Below, in pieces: positions 1 through 6,745 of a DNA stretch of 18,782 nucleotides (within the stretch, counting starts at the first letter, position 1; every line of letters starts with the position of its first letter). The stretch lies in NCBI GenBank assembly GCA_029935255.1, contig JAOZKS010000013.1, forward strand, positions 1-18,782. The letters are read 5' to 3'. The notes beneath the pieces were generated by a model. The model did not search any database, had not been told where the DNA came from, and was given only the letters and a program-made list of their open reading frames with translations. This DNA is from Pontiella sp. GTDB taxonomy: Bacteria > Verrucomicrobiota > Kiritimatiellia > Kiritimatiellales > Pontiellaceae. Made by a program: the position numbers and the translations under genes.

Positions 1-954
1 GATTCCGAAACGGCGGTTGCGAATGCAATGGAGTCGGTTCGGGCGGGGGCGGTGCAGGTGCAGGGTACGATCAATGGCTTCGGCGAACGTTGCGGAAATT
101 GCAATCTGGTTTCAATGGTGGCGAATCTAATCATGAAAACGGACCGGACCTGTCTTGCTGACGAGTCGAAGCTCACCGGCTTGAAACAGCTTTCTAAATT
201 CGTGAATGAACAGGCGAGTCTTCGCGACAATCAACGTGCGGCGTTTGTGGGTGATAGTGCCTTTGCGCACAAGGCGGGTATGCATGTCGACGGGGTTCGC
301 AAGGTTTCGCATAGCTTTGAGCACGTTTCCCCGGATTCGGTGGGAAACAAACGCCGTATCCTGATCTCCGAGCTTTCGGGCGCAAGCAACGTGATGGATA
401 AACTGCTCGAAATGGGACTTGATAACATTGACCGCAAGTCACCTGAAGTTCGCGAAATTCTCCAGACGCTGGAAAAGATGGAGAAGAGCGGCTATGTCTA
501 CGAAACGGCCGACGCTTCGTTTAAAATGTTGATTAAAAAGGTGCTGAAAGAACATAAGAGTTTCTTCGAACTCGAAGGGTTCCGCGTGATTGTTGAAAAG
601 CGCAGCAAGGATGAATCTTGTCTTTCGGAAGCAACGATCAAGCTCAAGGTGAACGGTGAGCGGACCTTTACTGTCGGCGAGGGTGATGGCCCGGTTGATG
701 CGCTCAATATGGCGTTGCGCCGCGCGTTGCATAATTTCTATCCGGAGATTGATCATGTGCACCTGGCAGACTATCGCGTGAGCATCCTCGATCCCGAGGA
801 GGCGACGGGGGCGAAGACGCGCGTGGTGGTCGAGACTTCCGATGGTGAAAGTTCATGGAGCACGGTCGGGGTGTCGGAAAATATTATCGAAGCCTCGTGG
901 GAAGCCCTTGTTGACGGCGTGGAATACAAGCTGTTCCTTGACGAGGAGAAGTAA
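1..954 (+). CDS. cimA: Citramalate synthase, 3' part (5' end outside window)
   Basis: Condenses acetyl-CoA with pyruvate to (R)-citramalate, the entry to isoleucine via the threonine-independent route; cytoplasmic. The frame is open from base 1, so the start and most of the catalytic TIM barrel lie upstream; 317 residues are visible. Seen: the HMGL-type segment GTINGFGERCGNCNL, then FAHKAGMHVDGV, which carries the metal-binding histidines of this family, and from about residue 190 a LeuA-type allosteric domain ending in TGAKTRVVVETSDG and VGVSENIIEASWEALVDG. That C-terminal wording is typical of the long citramalate synthase (TIGR00977-like) branch rather than classical LeuA. The alternative is a 2-isopropylmalate synthase paralogue; I consider this less likely. 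It ends 91 bases before the preferred valS start. Confidence 0.9.
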   Translation, partial: DSETAVANAMESVRAGAVQVQGTINGFGERCGNCNLVSMVANLIMKTDRTCLADESKLTGLKQLSKFVNEQASLRDNQRAAFVGDSAFAHKAGMHVDGVRKVSHSFEHVSPDSVGNKRRILISELSGASNVMDKLLEMGLDNIDRKSPEVREILQTLEKMEKSGYVYETADASFKMLIKKVLKEHKSFFELEGFRVIVEKRSKDESCLSEATIKLKVNGERTFTVGEGDGPVDALNMALRRALHNFYPEIDHVHLADYRVSILDPEEATGAKTRVVVETSDGESSWSTVGVSENIIEASWEALVDGVEYKLFLDEEK

Positions 955-1036
955 CGAGTAAGACGTAATGCGTAATTTGTCTTACGTGGTACGTTGGATG
1001 ATTTCTCTCTGGATTTTTACGAATTACGAATGGCGG
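955..1036. repeat. AT-rich TACG/TAAT repeat-like leader with a 7-bp hairpin
   Basis: The gap between cimA and valS is built of variants of one short word: GTAATGCGTAAT, TTACGTGGTACGTT and TTACGAATTACGAAT. It contains a perfect 7-bp stem, GTAAGAC (958-964) with GTCTTAC (979-985), around a 14-base loop. No U-run follows, so it is not an obvious terminator. Such degenerate TAATTCGTAAT-type spacers look like genome-wide intergenic repeats. The valS frame stays open through it back to an ATG at 968, but the residues it would encode resemble no valyl-tRNA synthetase. Confidence 0.45.
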
Positions 1037-1045
1037 ATGAAACCT

Positions 1046-3697
1046 ATGGCAGAGTTAGCGAAAAAATACGAAGCGAAGGATGTTGAGGAAAAGTGGTATC
1101 AACAGTGGATGGCGGATGGCCGGTTCCATGGCGATAGCGCGAATGGGGGCGACCCGTTCTGTATTGTGATCCCTCCGCCGAATGTGACGGGCATCCTGCA
1201 TATGGGCCACGCGCTTAACAATAATATCCAGGATGTGCTCACCCGCGTTGCGCGGATGAAGGGCAAGAATACAACTTGGGTTCCGGGGATGGATCACGCG
1301 GGAATCGCCACGCAGAATGTGGTGGAGCGTGCGCTGAAAAAAGAGGGCAAAACCCGCGACGATCTGGGCCGCGAAAAATTTATCGAACGCGTCTGGGAGT
1401 GGAAGGAGCAATACGGTGGAACGATCCAGAACCAACTCAAGAAGCTAGGGGCTTCCTGTGATTGGGAGCGCGAACGCTTTACGATGGACGAAGGGCTTAG
1501 CGACGCTGTGCTGGAAATGTTCTGCCGTCTCTACGATAAGGATCTGATCTATCGGGGAAACCGGATCATTAACTGGTGTCCGCGCTGCCAGACCGCGCTC
1601 TCCGACGAGGAGAGCGAACACGTTGATGTCGAAGGCGCGCTGTACCATCTGCGCTACGCCGTGAAGGGCGAAAAGCGAAAGCTGGTGGTTGCAACAACCC
1701 GTCCCGAGACTCTGCTGGGCGACACGGCGGTGGCCGTGAATCCGCGCGACGAGCGCTACAAGAATTTAATCGGAAAGACGGTGGTGCTACCGATCACCAA
1801 TCGTGAGATTCCGATTGTTGCCGACGACTATGTTGATCCCGAGTTTGGAACGGGGTTGGTTAAGATTACGCCGGCGCACGACCCGAACGATTTTGAAATG
1901 GGCCAGCGCCATGATCTTCCGCAGATCAATGTGATGACGGACGATGGCCTTATGAACAAAAATGCCGGGCCATACGAGGGGATGGATCGATTTGAATGCC
2001 GCAAGCAGTTGATGGATGATCTCAAGGCGGGGGGATTGGTGGAGAAGGTCGATGTGCACCAACACGCGGTAGGGCATTGCTATCGCTGTGAAACCGTTAT
2101 CGAACCCCGTCTTTCTCCGCAGTGGTTCGTGAAGATGAAGCCGCTGGCGCGTCCGGCGATCGAGGCGGTGAACGATGGTCGAATCAAGTTTGTTCCGGAA
2201 CATTGGAGCAAGACGTACATGGGCTGGATGGAAAATATCCGCGACTGGTGCATCTCGCGCCAAATCTGGTGGGGACATCGAATTCCGATCTTCTATTGTG
2301 ACGACTGTAATCACGAATGGGCCTCGAAGGTGATCGAGACGGCGTGTCCGAAATGTGCATCCACCCAGGTTCGGCAGGACGAGGATGTGCTGGATACATG
2401 GTTCTCGTCGTGGCTCTGGCCGTTCAGCGTTTTCGGCTGGCCGGGAACGAGTGATGACCTAAAGTTTTACTACCCGTCGAAGACACTGGTTACCGGGAAT
2501 GAGATTATCTTTTTCTGGGTGGCGCGCATGGTGATGTCGGGTCTCGAAATCATGGATGATATCCCGTTCGATACGGTCTACATCCACGGTACGGTGCGCG
2601 ACGATCAGGGGCGGAAGATGTCGAAGAGTTTAGGTAATTCCATCGACCCGCTCGACATCATCGAGAAGTATAGTTCCGATGCGTTGCGCTTTTCGTTGCT
2701 GATGATTACTGCGACGGGGCAGGATGTTTATATCTCCGATGAAAAGTTTGAAATCGGGCGCAACTTCGGCACGAAGATCTGGAATGCCGCGCGCTTTATG
2801 GAGATGCATTCGGAAGGATTCGATGTGAAGGATCTGGCCTTCGATCCTGCCCGCCTCAGTCCGGACGACCAGCACTTGCTGGCCAAGCTTAATGAAGCGA
2901 TTTCCTCGACCAACGATAATCTTGAACGCTACCGCTTCAATGATGCAACGGTTGTGCTCTATGATTTCTTTTGGCACAGCTATTGCGATTGGTATATCGA
3001 GTATGCCAAGCCGATCCTCTTCAACGGATCGCCGGAGGAGAAGAAGCATACGTTGCAGGTGATGCACCACGCCTTCTCGACAGCACTGCGCCTGCTGCAT
3101 CCGTTCATGCCTTTCTTAACCGAAGAGTTGTGGCACGGTATGGAGTATAATCACTCGGAGGAAACCATCATGCTGGCGGCGTGGCCCGAAAAGGTTTCGT
3201 CGGATGGAATCGATCCAAAGGTGGTCGAGTATGTGGACGGTAAGCACGACCTGATCCGAGTCGGCCGCATCCTTCGATCCGAGTATAACCTGACCAACAA
3301 GCAGACTGCCGTATTCAATGTCAGGCCATCGAATAAAACCTACGCCGAACAGATCGAGACCGACAAGGCATCCATTATGGCGCTGCTGAAGGCGGAAGCG
3401 ATCACGGTGGATGTCGCCTTCGCACCGGCGGGCGCAATGCCTAGTGGGATCAGTACGCTCGGCACGGTCTACATGTCCATCGAAGGGTTGGTTGATGTGG
3501 ATGCTGAAATCATGAAGCTCTCTGTGGAGCTTGATGAGGTGGTTGGGCATTTGGCCAACGTGAAGAAAAAACTTTCGAACGAGAACTTCGTCAGCCGGGC
3601 TCCTAAGGATGTGGTGGCCGTTCAGGAAAACCGTCAGGAAGAACTGATTGGTAAAAGCGAAAAACTGACGAAGATGATCGAAATGCTGCGCGGCTAA
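1046..3697 (+). CDS. valS: Valyl-tRNA synthetase
   Basis: Charges tRNA-Val with valine using ATP, with editing of mischarged threonine; cytoplasmic class I synthetase. 883 residues from the chosen start, normal for the family. Seen: the HIGH-type motif in PPPNVTGILHMGH (HMGH about 52-55), KMSKS at about 524-528 followed by LGNSIDPLDII, several Cys pairs (CPRC, CYRC, CDDC, CPKC) consistent with zinc-binding knuckles, the anticodon-binding region including WHSYCDWYIE, and a C-terminal coiled-coil arm rich in Lys and Glu. I start at the ATG at 1046 (MAELAKKYEAKDVEEKWY), the usual family N-terminus. An in-frame ATG at 1037 would add only MKP and is possible; ATG 968 lies in repeat-like spacer. 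The stop is 23 bases before the preferred lipA start, suggesting co-transcription. Confidence 0.97.
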   Translation: MAELAKKYEAKDVEEKWYQQWMADGRFHGDSANGGDPFCIVIPPPNVTGILHMGHALNNNIQDVLTRVARMKGKNTTWVPGMDHAGIATQNVVERALKKEGKTRDDLGREKFIERVWEWKEQYGGTIQNQLKKLGASCDWERERFTMDEGLSDAVLEMFCRLYDKDLIYRGNRIINWCPRCQTALSDEESEHVDVEGALYHLRYAVKGEKRKLVVATTRPETLLGDTAVAVNPRDERYKNLIGKTVVLPITNREIPIVADDYVDPEFGTGLVKITPAHDPNDFEMGQRHDLPQINVMTDDGLMNKNAGPYEGMDRFECRKQLMDDLKAGGLVEKVDVHQHAVGHCYRCETVIEPRLSPQWFVKMKPLARPAIEAVNDGRIKFVPEHWSKTYMGWMENIRDWCISRQIWWGHRIPIFYCDDCNHEWASKVIETACPKCASTQVRQDEDVLDTWFSSWLWPFSVFGWPGTSDDLKFYYPSKTLVTGNEIIFFWVARMVMSGLEIMDDIPFDTVYIHGTVRDDQGRKMSKSLGNSIDPLDIIEKYSSDALRFSLLMITATGQDVYISDEKFEIGRNFGTKIWNAARFMEMHSEGFDVKDLAFDPARLSPDDQHLLAKLNEAISSTNDNLERYRFNDATVVLYDFFWHSYCDWYIEYAKPILFNGSPEEKKHTLQVMHHAFSTALRLLHPFMPFLTEELWHGMEYNHSEETIMLAAWPEKVSSDGIDPKVVEYVDGKHDLIRVGRILRSEYNLTNKQTAVFNVRPSNKTYAEQIETDKASIMALLKAEAITVDVAFAPAGAMPSGISTLGTVYMSIEGLVDVDAEIMKLSVELDEVVGHLANVKKKLSNENFVSRAPKDVVAVQENRQEELIGKSEKLTKMIEMLRG

Positions 3698-3707
3698 TGC
3701 CGCACAC

Positions 3708-3713
3708 AGGAGG
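3708..3713 (+). promoter_or_regulatory. Ribosome binding site that fixes the lipA start
   Basis: A perfect AGGAGG sits seven bases before the ATG at 3721. In-frame ATGs at 3697 (overlapping the valS stop as TAATG) and 3715 are too early or too close to use it, so 3721 is preferred. Confidence 0.8.
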
Positions 3714-3720
3714 GATGTGG

Positions 3721-4602
3721 ATGAGTACTGCAGTTGATGAAAAACCTGCTAGGTTGCCGGAGTGGCTGCGTCGACCGATCCAGACGGATGCGTCTTATGC
3801 GGAGACGCAAACGGCTTTGAAAAAGAACGGTTTGCATACGGTGTGCGAAGATGCCAAGTGCCCCAATCGCCATGAGTGTTGGAACCATGGCACGGCCACG
3901 GTCATGATTCTTGGAAACATCTGCACGCGCGATTGCCGCTTCTGTTCGATTGCGACGGGGAAACCGGATGGGTTGGATTTGGAAGAGCCACAACGTGTGG
4001 CCGATGCGATTGAAAAAATGAAGCTTAAGCATGTGGTCATCACCAGTGTCACGCGCGACGATGTGCTCGATGGCGGCGCAGAGATTTTTGCCCAAACCAT
4101 AACGGCGGTGAAGGCGCGTGTGCCCGGCGTGACGGTCGAAGTGCTTACTCCGGATTTCTGGGGACGCAGGGAGTCCCTTTATAAGGTGCTCGATGCCGGG
4201 CCGTTGGTTTTCAACCACAACATGGAAACGGTAAAGCGTTTGCAACGCTCCATCCGCTCGGGGGCAACCTATGAGCGCTCGCTGTCGGTCTTGAAAATGG
4301 CTTCGGAATACGGGGATCGCTCGATCAAGGTGAAAACAGGAATCATGCTGGGGTTGGGCGAAACCAATGAGGAAGTTGTTCAAACTTTGGAAGATATCTA
4401 CGCCCACGGTGTGCGGTTGCTGACCATTGGCCAGTATATGGCACCTACCCGGGAACATGCCCATACGAAGCGGTTTGTTACGCCGAAGGAGTTTGAAGAG
4501 TTCGAGGCGATGGCCTACAAGTTCGGATTCGAGGCGGTCGCATCCGGGCCGCTGGTTCGTTCTTCCTACCGTGCGGATAAGATGATTACGGTCAAGCCGT
4601 AG
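3721..4602 (+). CDS. lipA: Lipoyl synthase (radical SAM)
   Basis: Inserts two sulfurs at C6 and C8 of the octanoyl group on lipoyl domains, using S-adenosylmethionine and two 4Fe-4S clusters; cytoplasmic. 293 residues, normal length. Seen: the auxiliary-cluster ligands C42, C47 and C53 (CX4CX5C, in VCEDAKCPNRHEC), the radical SAM ligands C68, C72 and C75 (CTRDCRFC), the conserved TSVTRDDVLDGGA segment, and a C-terminal RSSY at 280-283 whose serine ligates the auxiliary cluster. All key residues are present. No octanoyltransferase gene (lipB or lipM) lies in this window, so the octanoyl donor step must be encoded elsewhere. It lies 10 bases upstream of the glycosyltransferase gene, in an apparent valS-lipA-glycosyltransferase run. 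Confidence 0.97.
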   Translation: MSTAVDEKPARLPEWLRRPIQTDASYAETQTALKKNGLHTVCEDAKCPNRHECWNHGTATVMILGNICTRDCRFCSIATGKPDGLDLEEPQRVADAIEKMKLKHVVITSVTRDDVLDGGAEIFAQTITAVKARVPGVTVEVLTPDFWGRRESLYKVLDAGPLVFNHNMETVKRLQRSIRSGATYERSLSVLKMASEYGDRSIKVKTGIMLGLGETNEEVVQTLEDIYAHGVRLLTIGQYMAPTREHAHTKRFVTPKEFEEFEAMAYKFGFEAVASGPLVRSSYRADKMITVKP

Positions 4603-4612
4603 GAGAATTCCA

Positions 4613-5332
4613 ATGGGAGCGCTCAACAACGCAAAGAGGATTGAACGGCTCGGGGTGTTGATTTGTGCGTACAACGAGGCGCAACATATAGAGGCCGTTG
4701 TGCGGTCTTCTCTGGAGCAGTCGCCCGGCAACGTGGTTGTGGTGGATGATGGTTCGACCGATGGCACGGCTGAACTGGCTGAGCTGGCCGGGGCTCATGT
4801 GCTGCGGAATCCAGTGAACCTAGGCAAGGGTGCTTCGTTGATGCGGGGATTTGAACTGCTTCGGGAGCGTGATTGCGATGCGGTGGTTGTGGTGGATGGA
4901 GATGGTCAGCACGATCCTCGCGAAATCCCCCGTTTTCTCGATGCCTACAAACGGACGCATATTCCCATCTTGATTGGCAATCGCATGGCGGATACAGCGG
5001 GAATGCCTTTTTTAAGAAGATGGACCAACCGTTTCATGTGCTGGGTGCTGAACCGCCTGACAAAGATCTATGTAGCCGATCCACCTTGCGGATTTCGATT
5101 CTATCGCGCCGATGTGCTTCCGTTTATCATGAGCAACGAGAAGCGCTTTGCCTTCGAGTTCGATATTTTGATCCATGCGGCGTTGCGCCATATCCGCGTT
5201 GATTCTGTACGCATTTCAACCCTGTATAACAAGGGTGGGAGAGGACAAAGCCATGTGGCGCCCGTTCGGGATGCCTGGTTTTTGATGCGGACGGTGGTGG
5301 AGCATTTTCCTGATTGCCGTGCAATCAAGTAG
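4613..5332 (+). CDS. Family 2 glycosyltransferase, polyprenyl-phosphate hexose synthase type
   Basis: Likely transfers a sugar from a nucleotide sugar to a lipid carrier such as polyprenyl phosphate, at the inner face of the membrane. 239 residues, GT-A fold: LICAYNEAQHIE and VVVVDDGSTDGT for nucleotide binding, the metal-binding DXD in DGDGQHDP (95-102), NPVNLGKGASLMRGF, and a DPPCGFRFYR segment near 156-165 where DPM1-like enzymes usually have D-x-x-S/T-G-F-R. No transmembrane helix is visible, so it is a soluble or peripheral DPM1-like form rather than the ArnC-like form with two C-terminal helices. Sugar and acceptor cannot be read from sequence. A GGAGA lies just upstream of the ATG. Its stop overlaps the end of the convergent DUF368 gene by 8 bases. 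Confidence 0.85.
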   Translation: MGALNNAKRIERLGVLICAYNEAQHIEAVVRSSLEQSPGNVVVVDDGSTDGTAELAELAGAHVLRNPVNLGKGASLMRGFELLRERDCDAVVVVDGDGQHDPREIPRFLDAYKRTHIPILIGNRMADTAGMPFLRRWTNRFMCWVLNRLTKIYVADPPCGFRFYRADVLPFIMSNEKRFAFEFDILIHAALRHIRVDSVRISTLYNKGGRGQSHVAPVRDAWFLMRTVVEHFPDCRAIK

Positions 5333-6236
5333 GCTGATCCGTATTCTTCCTTCCAGCCAGCGTTTCAACCCCTGCGATGGCCGCAACTCCGACGATCATG
5401 AGGAAAATGGCAAGGGCGGTTTCGATGTTGGGGTCGGGCAGGGCATAGGTGTAGCCAATCACTTTGATCTTTTCGCCAAAGATCTCGGTAATCTCGGTCT
5501 TCCACGGCCAGAGGATACAGAGCGACCCGAAAATGAAACCCGTTAATATGGCAATGGTTTGATCGTGGAACTTTTTAAAGATCCATGCGAGCAACCGGGC
5601 AAATACCGCCAGTCCTGCGGCCGCGCCGATCCCGACGGGAATGAGCACGCCGAGATCAAAGTTGGAGACGGATTTGATCATGACCAGTTGGTAGTTGCCC
5701 ATGAGCAGCAGGACATAGGATCCGGAGAGTCCGGGCAAAATCATGCTGCACATGGCAATGGCTCCGCACACGAGCAGGTAGGGGATGGATGCATTTTCTT
5801 CTGCGGGCTCTAGAAATGCAATGCTAGCTGCGATGGCTGTGCCGATGAGGAAAAGGGCGAGCACTGATCCACTGCGCTGTTTGATCTTTTTCCCGACAAA
5901 GTAGACCGAGGCCAATATGAGGCCGAAGAAAAAGGCCCACACGTGGATGGCGTGGTGTTCGAAAAGATATTCAAGCACCCGGGCGAAGGTCAGGATGCTG
6001 GCGATTACGCCAATGCCAATGGCTGAAAGAAAGAGGAAGTCGATGTGCTTGAAAAGTTCCCTGAATTGGAATTTTGAGGCCAACTTGAGTGCGTGCAGGT
6101 CGAACGCCTTTATGGAGTTAATGAGCTTCTCGAAGATGCCGGTCAGCAAGGCCATGGTTCCGCCGGAAACACCGGGGATTACATTGGCGGCACCCATTAG
6201 TGCGCCCTTTAGTATGGTAAGAATATATTTTGCCAT
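5325..6236 (-). CDS. DUF368 membrane protein, PopT-like undecaprenyl-phosphate translocase candidate
   Basis: Integral membrane protein of 303 residues, DUF368 family (PF04018). Some family members (PopT) have been reported to move undecaprenyl phosphate back across the cytoplasmic membrane for reuse in wall and surface-glycan synthesis; the role here is inferred from the family. Seen: about eight to ten hydrophobic segments and the duplicated signature PGVSGGT (21-27) and PGLSGS (168-173), each after a small-residue-rich helix, as expected from an internally repeated fold. I start at the ATG at 6236 (MAKYILTILKGALMGAANV) because the upstream extension is polar and not conserved in style; an AGGGGCAGG lies before it. 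The neighbour on the opposite strand, ending in the same 8 bases, is a glycosyltransferase that probably uses a polyprenyl phosphate. Confidence 0.88.
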   Translation of the reverse strand: MAKYILTILKGALMGAANVIPGVSGGTMALLTGIFEKLINSIKAFDLHALKLASKFQFRELFKHIDFLFLSAIGIGVIASILTFARVLEYLFEHHAIHVWAFFFGLILASVYFVGKKIKQRSGSVLALFLIGTAIAASIAFLEPAEENASIPYLLVCGAIAMCSMILPGLSGSYVLLLMGNYQLVMIKSVSNFDLGVLIPVGIGAAAGLAVFARLLAWIFKKFHDQTIAILTGFIFGSLCILWPWKTEITEIFGEKIKVIGYTYALPDPNIETALAIFLMIVGVAAIAGVETLAGRKNTDQPT

Positions 6237-6297
6237 GAAATACCTGCCCCTATGCTTGTTATACGAAAACAAAAGTAGTAGGGATTAAGCATAGCGT

Positions 6298-6315
6298 TGT
6301 CAAATTCATGTCAAA
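6298..6315. repeat. Two TGTCAAA direct repeats, 11-base period
   Basis: TGTCAAA occurs at 6298-6304 and 6309-6315, exactly 11 bases apart, between the divergent DUF368 and NifU-domain genes. On the minus strand each copy reads TTTGACA and so contains a perfect -35 TTGACA for DUF368; the first is followed 15 bases on by TATGCT, a poor -10. It could be an operator with half-sites on one helix face, or simply two -35 copies. Confidence 0.35.
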
Positions 6316-6330
6316 CAAAAGGAATCAATC

Positions 6331-6579
6331 ATGACCGATCAAGAAATTTTGGAAGCAGTTAATGTGGTAATGGCCGAGGAGGTTGCTCCGGCTCTGGCGT
6401 CGCATGGCGGCGGGGGAACCGTCACAAAAGTTGAGCATGGGGTGGTTTTTGTTGAACTTGAAGGCGGATGCAAAGGATGCCCCGGTGCACGGATGACCAT
6501 GAAGAACGGTATTGAAAGCCTGCTGAAGGAACGAGTTCCGGAGGTTAAGGAAGTGGTCGACGATACGGACCATATGTAG
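6331..6579 (+). CDS. NifU C-terminal-domain iron-sulfur scaffold/carrier protein
   Basis: Small stand-alone NifU C-terminal domain (Nfu type) that probably carries an Fe-S cluster to target enzymes; cytoplasmic. 82 residues. Seen: the domain's opening helix (ILEAVNVVMAEEVAPAL), a Gly-rich turn (SHGGGGTV), and the CXXC ligand pair C47 and C50 in GGCKGCPGARMTM, with the usual closing helix and EVKEV. No N-terminal IscU-like or ferredoxin domain is present, so it is not a full NifU. An AAAGGA lies before the ATG. It is followed by an intrinsic terminator, so it is probably transcribed alone. LipA, an Fe-S enzyme that consumes its auxiliary cluster, is encoded 1.7 kb away; Nfu proteins help repair LipA in other bacteria, so the proximity may be meaningful. 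Confidence 0.92.
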   Translation: MTDQEILEAVNVVMAEEVAPALASHGGGGTVTKVEHGVVFVELEGGCKGCPGARMTMKNGIESLLKERVPEVKEVVDDTDHM

Positions 6580-6610
6580 GTGAGCCCATTCACCCTTTTG
6601 AAAAATTCAG

Positions 6611-6646
6611 CGCATCGGCCATATGACTTGCCGGTGCGTTTTGTTT
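6611..6646 (+). terminator. Rho-independent terminator after the NifU-domain gene
   Basis: Stem CGCATCGGC (6611-6619) with GCCGGTGCG (6630-6638), nine pairs including one G-U, 10-base loop, followed directly by TTTTGTTT. It lies 31 bases after the NifU-domain stop and separates that gene from the hybrid kinase. Confidence 0.85.
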
Positions 6647-6701
6647 ACATACCCCATAAGGGAAAACCATTGAACCTGCGGCGGCGATTTGCCACTATCC
6701 G

Positions 6702-6737
6702 CTCCTGTGGAGTTCTCCCAACCCCCCTCCACTGGAG
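6702..6737 (+). promoter_or_regulatory. Inverted repeat masking the Shine-Dalgarno of the hybrid kinase
   Basis: Arms CTCCTGTGGAG (6702-6712) and CTCCACTGGAG (6727-6737) pair at 10 of 11 positions (one central T-T mismatch) around a pyrimidine-rich 14-base loop. The right arm holds GGAG at 6734-6737, the Shine-Dalgarno for the ATG at 6746. Each arm can also fold on itself (CTCC-3-GGAG), so alternative structures exist. This suggests translational control but is an inference from sequence alone. Confidence 0.5.
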
Positions 6738-6745
6738 ACTGTTTA

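Noticed and set aside
1787..2314. Long minus-strand open frame opposite valS
   Set aside because: Antisense shadow of a well-conserved gene, no ribosome binding site or recognisable domain.
2972..2986. A perfect sigma-54 consensus (TGGCAC-N5-TTGC) on the plus strand inside valS
   Set aside because: It encodes the conserved valyl-tRNA synthetase segment WHSYCDW in mid-gene, with no start or gene behind it. It is a chance match and a warning about the 9025 site.
3694..4767. A 357-codon open frame on the minus strand opposite lipA
   Set aside because: It lies antisense to an unmistakable lipA, is rich in Arg, His and Leu as expected for a complement-strand shadow, and resembles no family I know.
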